NCBI GenBank assembly: GCA_016719225.1
Contig: JADKAN010000005.1
Location: 310,001-374,000 of the forward strand
From: Flavobacteriales bacterium
GTDB taxonomy: Bacteria > Bacteroidota > Bacteroidia > Flavobacteriales_F > PHOS-HE28
Reading direction: 5' to 3'
Length of the DNA: 64,000 bases
Shown in pieces: positions 31,206-40,678 of the stretch. Made by a program: the position numbers and the translations under genes. Positions within the stretch are counted from its first letter, which is position 1. Each line of letters opens with the position of its first letter. Below the pieces are notes generated by a model that worked only from the letters and a program-made list of their open reading frames with translations, did not search any database and had not been told where the DNA came from.

Positions 31206-31297
31206 ACGGAATTGCCGCGCTGAAAAGGCATTGGAACAAGCGGCTTTTTTTGACCGGATAGATGCTAAATCGGTCAACACGAACGAACAACGAACGA

Positions 31298-32332
31298 ATG
31301 CTTCTCTCTTGGATGAATGGCAGGTGGCCCGGGGCAAGTACAAGCTTGCTCTTGGGTTGCCTGTTGTTTGTTGACTCCCCACACTGTGAAGCGCAGAATT
31401 TGATACCCAATCCGGGATTCGAAGAGACGGATAGCTGTATTAACGGAATTGGGATACTTCCGCCAGGAACAGGTCCTACACATTGGTACAGTGCTTACCT
31501 CACCTACGATCACCTACAAAGCTGCTTGCCTTACGGTGCGGTGAACGGGTTGCCAATGAACAAGTTCACCTATCAAGTTCCATATGAAGGGAATTCTTGT
31601 ATAGGGCTGTTCACTTACCACAAAAATGGTGCAAGCGAGCAACGTGAATGGATCATGGTACCCTTGCTTCAGCCCATGGTGCCGGGCCAGACCTACTACT
31701 GTAGTTTGCGGGCAAATGCGGCCTTTGGAGGCAATGAGCAGTACCCTCAGATCTGGTTGGCCAGTAGCAATGTGGGCATGCTCTTCACTACCTACGACCG
31801 GCACTGGTACTGGGGGGATCCCTATCCAGAGCCGCTGAACACCGCGCAGGTATACTACCCGCAAGTCTTGACCGATACGGTGGGCTGGACCTTGGTGAGC
31901 GGCAGTTTCGTGGCGGACAGTGCCTACACCTACCTGATGATCGGGAACTTCTTCAGTAATGCCCTCACCGACACGGTGCATTTCGCTGATCCGAGCAGTG
32001 TGTTCCCTTGGTATCCATGGGGCTATACCTTGATCGACGCGGTGTGCGTATCGGCAAGTCCAAATGGATGTGACAGGGGCCAGAGTGTGGGGGAACAGAA
32101 TGCTAATCTGGTGGTGGTCTACCCCAACCCGGCACGGGATGCGCTCAGTGTGCGGAACGCAAATGGGGTGAAGGTACGGGTGCTGGACGCCTTGGGCCGC
32201 TTGGTATGGCAAGGCACGGTCCATGGGGATGATTGGGTATTGCCGGTGGCCGAGTGGTCGCGGGGGAGCTACGTTCTACGGTTGGAAAGAGCTACGGAGA
32301 TGAAGAATTTCAAGTTCGTGTTGATCGACTAA
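31298..32332 (+). CDS. Secreted protein with T9SS type A sorting domain
   Basis: A 344-residue cargo protein. A signal peptide covers about residues 1-32 (GASTSLLLGCLLF core, CEA-QN cleavage). The passenger starts NLIPNPGFEETDSC, a common opening of Bacteroidota carbohydrate-binding-like modules, with several Cys and aromatic residues. The C-terminal sorting domain is VVVYPNPARDALSVRN, then VRVLDALGRLVWQG and the final GSYVLRLERA. T9SS cargo is cleaved at this domain and anchored on or released from the surface. I chose the ATG at 31298; one at 31262 would lengthen the signal peptide unusually. Function of the passenger is unknown. Confidence 0.88.
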   Translation: MLLSWMNGRWPGASTSLLLGCLLFVDSPHCEAQNLIPNPGFEETDSCINGIGILPPGTGPTHWYSAYLTYDHLQSCLPYGAVNGLPMNKFTYQVPYEGNSCIGLFTYHKNGASEQREWIMVPLLQPMVPGQTYYCSLRANAAFGGNEQYPQIWLASSNVGMLFTTYDRHWYWGDPYPEPLNTAQVYYPQVLTDTVGWTLVSGSFVADSAYTYLMIGNFFSNALTDTVHFADPSSVFPWYPWGYTLIDAVCVSASPNGCDRGQSVGEQNANLVVVYPNPARDALSVRNANGVKVRVLDALGRLVWQGTVHGDDWVLPVAEWSRGSYVLRLERATEMKNFKFVLID

Positions 32333-32373
32333 GCGCATCATTCCGGTCCGTTCGTACTAAAAAGCGAAAGGAC

Positions 32374-34522
32374 ATGAAAACGCAACAAACATATAGGCAC
32401 CTGTTGATGGGTGCAGCATTGATACTAGCAGTCCAAGGATTTGGGCAAGCTTCAATTTTGGGTCATACTGGTGGTCCAGGAAACTACTTGGGCTGGGATG
32501 GAACCACTCTCCAACCCTTGGAAGTACGCCACGATGGGAACTACCCGATCCAGTGGTGGACGGACAACATCCAGCGGATGCGGCTTACCGAGAGCCTTAC
32601 AGGGCAGGTCATCGGCAGCTACACCAATGAAAATCTGAGCGGGAACTTGGGCATTGGTGCGTTCACCAGCGGCAACGTGCAGCGGCCCTTTTCGCTGCTG
32701 CACTTGGACAATGGAGGTACCCAATTCTCCGGCTACCGGCCTTGGTTCCGCCCCGGAATGGACGGTAACCAACGGCAGTGACCTTGGATGGATCGGATTG
32801 AAGAACGAAGGGGGCGACCTCAACCACCTCACGTTGGCTTGGGCGGATAATACCATGGTGGATGGCCCGGACCTGTTGAAGTTCATCTTTTTGGCGAACA
32901 ACAATGCAGCCAACGGAACGGCAGGCACCGTGGACGGGCTGGAGGCGGCCCGGATCCGGCCAGCCGCCGGAGGTAACGAGTCTTTCTTCGGCATTGGGGA
33001 TTGGTTCACAACGGGATTGAATACAAACCCCACAGAGCGTTTGGACGTTTTGGACGGTAAAGTGCGCATACGGCAATTGCCCACCGACCCCGTAAGCACC
33101 TCGAACCAATTCGTAACGGTGAACCCCGTTACGGGTGTGCTGGAACGCAGGCCCGTAACGCTGAATGCTTTGACCGCATGCGAATGGACGCTTTTGGGCG
33201 CTCCGGGCAGTAACAGTAACATTGCCACAGCCTACAACGGCAACCCCGGTTGCCCGCAGGGGGACAAGCGGGTGGGCATAGGCACCAATTCGCCGCTCTA
33301 TAAGCTTGATGTGGCCCATACGGAAGCCGATGGCTCCATATCGGGCGGCCTGCGTGTGAATTTGTTGACCAATTCCGGAGGATGGCGCAATGGCGTCCAT
33401 AGCACCGTTCGGCCGATGCCTTCAGGGGCGGATCTGCTCTTCGCCACCTCGCTGCAAGGCAACCTGTATGATGTGGGTTCCACCACGGAAGGCATTCTAG
33501 CGGATTCTTATGCGGTCTATGGACGAAGTGCCACGGAGAAGAACGTGTATTTGAGAAACAGCCATGGGGTGGCCGGTGAGGCATACTCGACCATGGGCAC
33601 GGTCGCCTCTTTGAATGCCGGCCATTTTGAGGCCCGCAATGTGGGAGGTACCGTGGCTAAGTGCTACGGCGTTTATGGTTCATCGAGGCAGTATACCGGA
33701 ACCATGGCAGAGGCCTATGGAGTATACGGTCTGGCGAGCGGGGCGGCCTCCAACTTCGGGGTATATGGCACTGCCACCGGGGGTACGACCAACTGGTCCG
33801 GCTATTTCGTGGGCAACACCTATGTGGCCGGAACGGTTTTTACCCCCTCGGACGAACAACTGAAAACCAATATAGAGGACATGACGAACGCGACGGAACA
33901 ACTGCTGATGCTTTCTCCCAAGACATACCGGTACAAAACGGAGGAATATCCGAACATGGGGTTTGCAGTAGGTACTCGTTTTGGATTCATCGCACAGGAG
34001 GTCGGTGAACATTTCCCTCAATTGGTTACGGCCGTCCACCAGCCGTTGGAAACTGATAGCGCTGGTGTGGTCATCAATTCCGAAATGGATTTCATGGGAT
34101 TGAGCACGATGGAAATGATACCCTTGCTCGTGGCAGGCTTTAAGGAGCAACAAACCCTTATAGCGGATCTGCGGCAACAAATTGAAGGGTGCTGCGCAGC
34201 CCAAGGCCAAGGCATGGCCCCGAACAACGGCGATCAGCGCAACGCACCAGAGGAGGAGTTGAAGGAGCAACGCTTGCTCATTATTCCCAATCCGGTGGCG
34301 GATCTTACCACGCTGCGCTACTACGTTCCCCAAGCTGGCCAAGTAAGCCTTCAAGTAAGCAGCGCGGATGGCAAGCCATTGGAAACCTTGCGCGAAGAGA
34401 AGGCCGAGGAAGGTGAGTTCAATTACACATGGAACACCACGCAATTGGCAGCAGGCACTTACTTCTGCACGTTGATGATGGATGGTAATGTGGTGGTGAA
34501 GCGCGCTGTGAAGGTGAAGTGA
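32374..34522 (+). pseudogene. T9SS cargo with S74-type intramolecular chaperone (tail-fibre-like), one-base frameshift
   Basis: Two frames make one protein of about 715 residues. Frame A (32374-32781) has a signal peptide (HLLMGAALILAVQGFGQA) and SILGHTGGPGNYLGW. It stops at 32781 shortly after PWFRPGMDG. Frame B resumes with TNGSDLGWIGLKNEGG at 32768 and runs to 34522. Removing one A at 32767-32768 (GGTAACC to GGTACC) restores the frame. Frame B holds repeats of the GVYG type, then the S74 chaperone (TPSDEQLKTNIEDM, FGFIAQEVGEHFPQLV) and a T9SS sorting domain (LIIPNPVADLTTLRYYV ... AGTYFCTLMMDG). The frameshift could be a sequencing error, a decayed gene or programmed. Confidence 0.8.
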
Positions 34523-34554
34523 GCGCTGCCGCGATACCGACTGTACTCTTACAA

Positions 34555-34582
34555 GAGAGGGCTGCCCGCGGGCGGCCCTCTC
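34555..34582. terminator. Hairpin between convergent genes
   Basis: GAGAGGGC and GCCCTCTC pair around a GC-rich inner palindrome (GCCCGCGGGC). It lies between the T9SS gene (plus) and the patatin gene (minus). T tracts are lacking on both sides, so efficiency is uncertain. Confidence 0.5.
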
Positions 34583-34664
34583 CGGTCTGTTCCTACACGG
34601 TCGGCAATGCACCCGTGCGGTTTGGCGTAGCAAGGCAATTGGGCACCGCAGTTTGCAGCAAGTC

Positions 34665-36944
34665 CTATTCCTTCCCGCTTTGCGCGAAGATCACATAGCC
34701 GAAGTTCAAGCTCCACACCCACGGCTGCCTTAAGCCGTCGATGTAGCTGGTGTTGAACCACACCGGCCCCAAGGGGCTTTGGTAGATCAAGGAGCCGCTG
34801 CCGATGAAATAACGCGTGGTGACCACATCGCCTTCGCTGACCTGGTCTTGGCCATCTCGCTCCAAGGCGCGGTAGGGTTGGAAGCCGTACGCCTCCAAGC
34901 GGAGGTCGAACTTGTTGCGCGCCACTGCTATGATGGTCCGCACGCCGCCTGCCACATAGCTCGCGGCCCGGTAGTTCTCCAAAAAGTAGGTGCGGCTTTC
35001 CGGCGTGGGCTGGAACACCGGCGCTTGTATCAAGGTGGCCGTGTAGTTCTGGAAGTAGGGCAGGTCACTGTAGACACCTTCCAGCAACATGCCGAATTTG
35101 AACAGGCCTTTCGGCAGGAAGTATTTGTCGAAGCGCACCTTGGCGGTAAGCCAGCTGTGTTGCGACTCGATCTGTGTGCGTTGTGGCCAGAGCGAACCCG
35201 GCGTGGTGTGTTCCTGTCCGTTGATGTAGCGCACTTGCAACTGGAAAAGCTCCCCGCTGTTGGGCTGTTGTTTCCGGTTCAAGCTGTTCCGCTCCAGGGT
35301 CAGGCCCGTGGTGCCATAGGTGAATGCGGTAACGTCCGCCGTGTCCGCAGCACTGAAGGCATCGCTTTGGTAATAGTTGTTCTTGTTGGCTACGTACTTG
35401 CCATCCAAGCGCAAAAGCCCTTTGGTACCCAAGGCCATGCCCAGGTTCACCCCACCCCAAAGCTCGCGATCGATGAGGTACGAAGGTTTCACCGTTTCGA
35501 AGAAGGAAGTGAAGCCGCTGAAGTGGTCCCAGCGGTTCAAGGTGAACGTGGGCTCGATGTAGACGGGCACGCGGGAGCTGAGGTCAGTGCGCCATTTTAC
35601 TTGGCCGGAATTGTAGAATTTACCGAGATAGGCCGTGCCCTCCAGTCGGCCGCTCGTGCGTCCGAAGATGTTGTACCGAGCACCCAGCATGCCGGTGTTG
35701 ATCGGGCGTGAACTCAGTAGCCCACCGAACCGCACTTCCAATTGCCGCTCGCGTTTCACGCCGATGTCGAGGTCGAAATTGCCGCGTACCGGATCGTAAC
35801 TTGCCCGAGGGAACAGACCCGCCACGTTGTAATCCTGGTAGAGCCGGAAGTAGCGCGGTTTCAATTCCGCGGCGGTGAGTGGTTCGTTGTGCTTATCCAC
35901 CAAGCGTTCACAGTAGGTTGTTTGGCCCTTGCCCAAGCCGTCGAAACGGATCTCCCCGAATGTTACTGGCGGGCACCGCTTCTTGAACCGTGCCCGTCGT
36001 GCGGCCAGAGTGGCGGGGTCAATGCGGCGTGACACCGCGGCCAAGATCTCCGGCATGCGTTCCATGGCGGAAGCGTAGCCGTCCGCAACGGCTTGTTTGG
36101 CGCTGGCGAAGTCGAATAGGGTAGTGCTCGTCTTCGGCTCGATGATCAGACCCGGATCGCAGGGCATGGTATAGTTGGTGGGCTGCGTCATGATGGCCTT
36201 TAATTGACTCATCAGGTCGTCCTCGTTGGGCGGTGGTGCATTGTAGGCCACGTTGCTGCCAATGATGAAGTCCGGCAGGAAGGCGTCGTACATCACGTCG
36301 CTCGGGAAGTTGTTGTACATACCACCGTCCATCATCAAGTGCCCGTCGATGCGGATGGGTTTGAAGTAGAACGGATAGCTCATGCTGGCGCGCACAGCCA
36401 GTGCAAGGTCACCGCGCGAGAAGATCACCTGCTTACGGGCGGTGATGTCCGAGGCCACGCAGCGGAACGGCACAAAGAGGCTGTCCATGTCGTACCCCGA
36501 GGCGGCGGAGGCACCTGCGAAACTGCGCATCTGCTCGTAGTCGATGAGCACCGGCGACCGCAGGTTCGTGGGCAGCGACATCTGTAGTGTAGTGTCCACG
36601 TCCACACCCAGGGTGAGCATGGAAGCATCCGGCCAACCTTGCTTGAAATAGTAGGTATACGCGGGTTCAATCCCGCCACTGGACATCTCCTGGTACAGGT
36701 CGCTTTGGAAGAGTGAGTCCATTTGCACCGGGCTGATCCCCGATGCGTAAAGTGCACCGATCAAGGCGCCCATGCTGCTGCCCGTGATGTAGTCGATCGG
36801 GACGCCGTTGTCCTCCAAGGCTTTCAAAACGCCGATGTGCGTGAGGCCCACGGCACCGCCTCCGCTAAGCACGATGCCGATCCGTTGCGCCTGCGCGCTG
36901 GCTGCAAGGAGCAGCACGGAAAGAAGCAAGGTGGGACGTAGCAT
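34665..36944 (-). CDS. Patatin-like phospholipase with C-terminal outer-membrane barrel (PlpD/BamA-like)
   Basis: A 759-residue secreted lipase fused to a barrel. A signal peptide covers about 1-18. The patatin domain follows with oxyanion motif GGGAVGL, nucleophile elbow GSSMG (S57) and the catalytic Asp in MDGGMYNNF (D206). After about residue 320 comes a POTRA-like segment (FGEIRFDGLGKGQ), and then a 16-strand-type barrel region related to BamA/D15 (GLLSSRPINTGMLGARY, FVIFAQ-like end). Type Vd autotransporters share this layout. Substrates are probably phospholipids. The minus-strand -7 box TACCTTTG lies 29 bases upstream of the ATG. Confidence 0.92.
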   Translation of the reverse strand: MLRPTLLLSVLLLAASAQAQRIGIVLSGGGAVGLTHIGVLKALEDNGVPIDYITGSSMGALIGALYASGISPVQMDSLFQSDLYQEMSSGGIEPAYTYYFKQGWPDASMLTLGVDVDTTLQMSLPTNLRSPVLIDYEQMRSFAGASAASGYDMDSLFVPFRCVASDITARKQVIFSRGDLALAVRASMSYPFYFKPIRIDGHLMMDGGMYNNFPSDVMYDAFLPDFIIGSNVAYNAPPPNEDDLMSQLKAIMTQPTNYTMPCDPGLIIEPKTSTTLFDFASAKQAVADGYASAMERMPEILAAVSRRIDPATLAARRARFKKRCPPVTFGEIRFDGLGKGQTTYCERLVDKHNEPLTAAELKPRYFRLYQDYNVAGLFPRASYDPVRGNFDLDIGVKRERQLEVRFGGLLSSRPINTGMLGARYNIFGRTSGRLEGTAYLGKFYNSGQVKWRTDLSSRVPVYIEPTFTLNRWDHFSGFTSFFETVKPSYLIDRELWGGVNLGMALGTKGLLRLDGKYVANKNNYYQSDAFSAADTADVTAFTYGTTGLTLERNSLNRKQQPNSGELFQLQVRYINGQEHTTPGSLWPQRTQIESQHSWLTAKVRFDKYFLPKGLFKFGMLLEGVYSDLPYFQNYTATLIQAPVFQPTPESRTYFLENYRAASYVAGGVRTIIAVARNKFDLRLEAYGFQPYRALERDGQDQVSEGDVVTTRYFIGSGSLIYQSPLGPVWFNTSYIDGLRQPWVWSLNFGYVIFAQSGKE

Positions 36945-36972
36945 GTAAAAGACGATTTTTTGCGGCGGGCCG

Positions 36973-36980
36973 CAAAGGTA
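36973..36980 (-). promoter_or_regulatory. -7 element of the patatin gene
   Basis: TACCTTTG on the minus strand matches TANNTTTG exactly and is followed by CGG. A TTG lies 22 bases further upstream, slightly outside the usual spacing. Confidence 0.65.
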
Positions 36981-37001
36981 GCGCGGCTGTGTTGCAGGCG
37001 T

Positions 37002-37796
37002 TCAACGCCCCAAATGCACCAGCAATTGCCCGAAGTAGGCTGCGGACCGCCGCATCCGGCTGCCGTACCAACTGAAGGCTTCACCATCCACCAAATGGAT
37101 AGGGGTGCCGGGCAGTAGCATGTTCACGCTGGAAATGTGCTCTTCCTTGAACGGGAACGGTTCACTAGAGAGCAGCACCACGTCGGGATCAAGTACCGCA
37201 AGCTCTGCATCCGTCAGTTCCGGATAACGCCCCGCTAGATGCGTTGTTACCGAGGTAAAGCCGCAACGGTCCAACATATCGCGGATGAAGGTGTTCTCAC
37301 CCGCGACCATCCATGGCTTCTGCCAAATGAAATAGGCAGCGGAAAGGGGAGAAGTCAAAGGTTGAAGGTCTTCGAAGGCTGAGCGGATCCCCGCATGGAT
37401 CCGTGAAGCTTCCGGGATCGTACCGGTCAATTCCCCGACCCGCTCGATCATTTCAAAGGCCTGGTCCAAGTTCTTCACGTCGCTCAACCATACGGGGAAT
37501 TCCCGTTCGAGTGCCTCTATGTCCGCTTGGTCGTTCTCTTCCTTGTTGCCAATGATCAGGTCCGGCTCCAGCGCCCGGACTTTTGCGAGATCAACTTGCT
37601 TCGTGCCACCCACCCGCACCTTCGTATTGAACCATTCCTTCGGATGAACGCAGAACTTGGTGATCCCGACCACGCGATCACCAAGACCTAGGTCGAAGAG
37701 CAATTCGGTCTGTGAGGGGACAAGCGAAATGATGCGCTGCGGATGCACCGGCACCCGGACCGTGCGATGCATTTGGTCAATAACCGTGTTCATCAT
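37002..37796 (-). CDS. Helical-backbone metal-receptor protein (BtuF/FepB-like) without signal peptide
   Basis: A 264-residue protein of the cluster A-III periplasmic-binding fold: RIISLVPSQTELLFDLGLGD, VVGITKFCVHP, KVRALEPDLIIGNKEEN, and a linking helix near residues 115-130 (DQAFEMIERVGELTG). These proteins bind cobalamin, haem or Fe-siderophores for ABC import. The N-terminus (MNTVIDQMHRTVRVPVHPQR) has no signal peptide, as in many Bacteroidota homologues annotated only as metal receptors. No transporter genes adjoin, so ligand and partner are unknown. Confidence 0.85.
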   Translation of the reverse strand: MMNTVIDQMHRTVRVPVHPQRIISLVPSQTELLFDLGLGDRVVGITKFCVHPKEWFNTKVRVGGTKQVDLAKVRALEPDLIIGNKEENDQADIEALEREFPVWLSDVKNLDQAFEMIERVGELTGTIPEASRIHAGIRSAFEDLQPLTSPLSAAYFIWQKPWMVAGENTFIRDMLDRCGFTSVTTHLAGRYPELTDAELAVLDPDVVLLSSEPFPFKEEHISSVNMLLPGTPIHLVDGEAFSWYGSRMRRSAAYFGQLLVHLGR

Positions 37797-37870
37797 AAAG
37801 CCTGGCAGTTCGTTCTGTCATGAATTGCACCGACTATCACCGTTCCGAGGCAGCATTATGCAGGAACAAC

Positions 37871-39226
37871 CTATTTCAACTTCCCGATAATGTCCTGCTT
37901 GGTAATGATCCCGAACCGGTCCTGCAGCTTCACCAGCACGGCTTGGCTGCCGTTGCCCAACTGCTTTGCGATCTCCGCCAAGGTGGCTTCCGGTCCTACG
38001 ATCGGCAAGGGCTTGTCCATGATCACGCGCGCTTTCTGAAGGCGAACGTCACTGTCTTCCAAGATAGCGTCGAAGAGGCGCGCGTCCGTGATGGTGCCAA
38101 CGGGTACGCCGTTCTCCAACACTGGCAACTGATCGATGTTGTGCGCACGCATTTTTTCGATCGCGCTCAGCACCGGCTCTTCGGCCTCCACGCTCACCAG
38201 CGCCGTGTCCTTGCCTTTCAGCAGATCGCCGGCCGTGGGTTTCTCTTCCACGAGGAAGCCGCGCTCGCGCATCCAATCGTCGTTGAACATCTTGCCCAAG
38301 TAGCGTGTGCCGTGGTCGTGGAAGATCACCACCACCACGTCGCCCGCTTTCAGCATGTGCTTCATCTGCATCAGGCCCGCCATGGCGGCGCCGGCACTGT
38401 TACCCACAAAAATGCCTTCGTCGCGCGTGATCTTCCGGGTGTAGATCGCTGCATCGCGGTCGGTGACCTTCTCGAAGTGGTCGATCACGCTGAAGTCCAC
38501 GTTCTTCGGCAGGAAATCCTCACCGATGCCTTCGGTGATATACGGGTAGATCTCGTTCGCATCGAACTCGCCCGTTTCCTTGTACTTTTTGAAGACAGAG
38601 CCGTAAGTGTCGATACCCCATACTTTGATAGCGGGGTTTTTTTCCTTGAGATATCGACCCGTGCCGGTGATGGTGCCGCCTGTGCCCACGCCTACCACCA
38701 AGTGCGTGATCTTACCATCCGTTTGATCCCAGATCTCCGGGCCGGTACTCTCGTAATGTGCTTGGCTGTTGCTGAGGTTGTCATATTGGTTCGGCTTCCA
38801 CGCGTTGGGTGTTTCCTTTTCCAGACGGGAGCTGACCGAATAGTAGGAGCGGGGATCCTCGGGTTCCACGTTGGTGGGGCACACGATCACCTCGGCCCCG
38901 AAGGCGCGCAGGGCGTCCACTTTCTCTTTGCTCTGCTTGTCGGTGGTGGTGAAGATGCACTTGTAACCCTTGATGATCGCAGCCATGGCCAAGCCCATCC
39001 CTGTATTGCCACTGGTGCCCTCGATGATGGTGCCGCCTGGCTTCAACACGCCGCTCTTTTCCGCATCGGCGATCATCTTCAGCGCCATGCGGTCCTTGAT
39101 GCTGTTCCCGGGGTTGAACGTTTCAACTTTCGCAAGCACCGTGCAGGGCAGGTCGGCCACTAACCGGTTCAATTTGACCATGGGTGTATTGCCAACCGTG
39201 CTCAGGATATTCTCGTGGATCTTCAT
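37871..39226 (-). CDS. Cystathionine beta-synthase (PLP domain plus CBS pair)
   Basis: Condenses serine and homocysteine to cystathionine in transsulfuration, or acts as a cysteine synthase homologue. The protein has 451 residues. PLP Lys is K44 in NPGNSIKDRMA, followed by EGTSGNTGMGLAM (phosphate cup) and VGVGTGGTITGTGRYL. After about residue 335 comes a pair of CBS domains (GDLLKGKDTALVS, IDQLPVLENGVPVGTI, GIITKQDIIG), which simple CysK proteins lack. I chose the ATG at 39226 because the -7 box TACTTTCG at 39233-39240 lies directly upstream and excludes the in-frame ATG at 39250. Confidence 0.92.
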   Translation of the reverse strand: MKIHENILSTVGNTPMVKLNRLVADLPCTVLAKVETFNPGNSIKDRMALKMIADAEKSGVLKPGGTIIEGTSGNTGMGLAMAAIIKGYKCIFTTTDKQSKEKVDALRAFGAEVIVCPTNVEPEDPRSYYSVSSRLEKETPNAWKPNQYDNLSNSQAHYESTGPEIWDQTDGKITHLVVGVGTGGTITGTGRYLKEKNPAIKVWGIDTYGSVFKKYKETGEFDANEIYPYITEGIGEDFLPKNVDFSVIDHFEKVTDRDAAIYTRKITRDEGIFVGNSAGAAMAGLMQMKHMLKAGDVVVVIFHDHGTRYLGKMFNDDWMRERGFLVEEKPTAGDLLKGKDTALVSVEAEEPVLSAIEKMRAHNIDQLPVLENGVPVGTITDARLFDAILEDSDVRLQKARVIMDKPLPIVGPEATLAEIAKQLGNGSQAVLVKLQDRFGIITKQDIIGKLK

Positions 39227-39232
39227 GCGCCG

Positions 39233-39240
39233 CGAAAGTA
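39233..39240 (-). promoter_or_regulatory. -7 element of the cystathionine beta-synthase gene
   Basis: TACTTTCG on the minus strand, followed by CGGCGC. It is the TANNTTNG variant seen repeatedly in this window. It leaves a leader of only a few bases. Confidence 0.55.
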
Positions 39241-39414
39241 CGGGCTTCAAACGCGGAAATTATTTAGCCGCCGGGACGCTAAGGACGCCAAGGTTCCGCC
39301 ACGAAATTCAAATGCGAATGCAGTAGCCGGATCTGGAAATGCGCCGAGAGCTTTGCTTTTGCGCGGTAGTGCGCTGCTAAGATCAACACGGCGGATACCT
39401 TCCGCGCTTTCCGT

Positions 39415-40515
39415 CTATTTCTTCAGGAACCTCGCCCAACTGTGCCGTACGCCACCGATGAACTGAAGCTGATAGATGCCGACAGGCAAGGTGGAAATGT
39501 CCAACTGGCCTTGGTCAGGTCCTTCAAGTACCAAGCGACCTTGGGCATCATGAACGAGCACCGAGCCACTTCCCTTGGACGACCAATGCAGGATGTCGGC
39601 AGCGGGCTGAGGCCACAAGGCCACAGGTGTCGCACCATCTTCCTTGATACCCGTGGCCAGATCAATGGTCACCACTGCACTTGAAGGATTGCAAAGGAGG
39701 TCGGGCGTGAAGAACACTTCATATTGCCCAGCAGGCAGGTTTTCCCAGTAGGCGCTTAGGCCGCTTTGTTCAGTGCCTGCAGGGTTATGGTCAGGGTGAT
39801 CGAATAGGGTAAAGAACCCAGTGAACGGCATGGGCGGGGGCAGAGCAGCGAGCGGGTCGATGTTAAGCCCGTTCACCGTGATGCTGCCGTCACTGCCGCC
39901 TTGGGAATCCTGCGTATCGATCATAAAGTCCACCGTGCCGGATGAATAGGCTGTTACCACAGGCTCATACCCGTTGGATCCGCAATGCGAATGGTCCACC
40001 ACATGCGTTTGATAGGTATGGCCGTAGGGCAAAAAATGCCAGATATTCACTACGGCGTCGGAAGGTGCCGGGGTGATGCTGTCGATCGCGATACCATCCT
40101 GCAGCAGATAGACCACCGTGGAATCCGCGACCGGGGGACAAGCCGGGCCATTGAAGATCCCTCCCATATACGGTTCAATTCCCCCGAAAATACTGAGTTG
40201 AACACCCATGGCCGTGGCCATGGCCAGCTGGTGAAGGTTCCAATGGTCCTGTACGATCTGGAAGGTGTCAACTTCCATGAGCGTGGTCCCGGAAAAAAAG
40301 GTGACCGTGTGGGTGCCGATACCGAGGTAGGTGAACATGTCCGTGGAACCATTGTCCCAAAGGCAAGAGGTATATGTATCTCCACATTCGGTTATGTTGA
40401 CAGATGCGTAACCAACGGAGTCCGGCCATACGGGGTGACCTCTGAAGGGACCGCATTGGGCCATGGTGGTTTGACCGAAAAGGCAGAAGACGAGGAGTAC
40501 GATCGTATTTTTCAT
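39415..40515 (-). CDS. Secreted protein with T9SS type A sorting domain
   Basis: A 366-residue cargo protein. The signal peptide is MKNTIVLLVFCLFGQTTMAQ. The passenger has Cys-rich stretches (CGPFRGHPVWP, NITECGDTYTSCLWDNGSTD) resembling the Ig-like or gliding-motility SprB-type repeat found in many Bacteroidota surface proteins. The sorting domain has ALWPQPAADILHW, VLVHDAQGRLVLEG and VGIYQLQFIGG, ending in ARFLKK with basic residues. No enzymatic motif is visible, so it is likely structural or adhesive. Confidence 0.87.
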   Translation of the reverse strand: MKNTIVLLVFCLFGQTTMAQCGPFRGHPVWPDSVGYASVNITECGDTYTSCLWDNGSTDMFTYLGIGTHTVTFFSGTTLMEVDTFQIVQDHWNLHQLAMATAMGVQLSIFGGIEPYMGGIFNGPACPPVADSTVVYLLQDGIAIDSITPAPSDAVVNIWHFLPYGHTYQTHVVDHSHCGSNGYEPVVTAYSSGTVDFMIDTQDSQGGSDGSITVNGLNIDPLAALPPPMPFTGFFTLFDHPDHNPAGTEQSGLSAYWENLPAGQYEVFFTPDLLCNPSSAVVTIDLATGIKEDGATPVALWPQPAADILHWSSKGSGSVLVHDAQGRLVLEGPDQGQLDISTLPVGIYQLQFIGGVRHSWARFLKK

Positions 40516-40678
40516 GGTCTTGGCTATTAGGAAGAATGTAGATGGAATCTGTGGGGCTACCTAATTGTTTCACCGGTACGGCACAACGTTCGCTTTGGCT
40601 TCGCCACGAAGATCGACCCCAAACGGCCTGATGTTCTGGCGCGATGCATGCTTTCCCTACTGCGCCGCTAAAACGCCG

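Noticed and set aside
39270..39290. CGCTAAGGACGCCAAGG stretch resembling a dispersed repeat known from environmental genomes
   Set aside because: Only one short copy is seen here, so a repeat family cannot be supported from this window.
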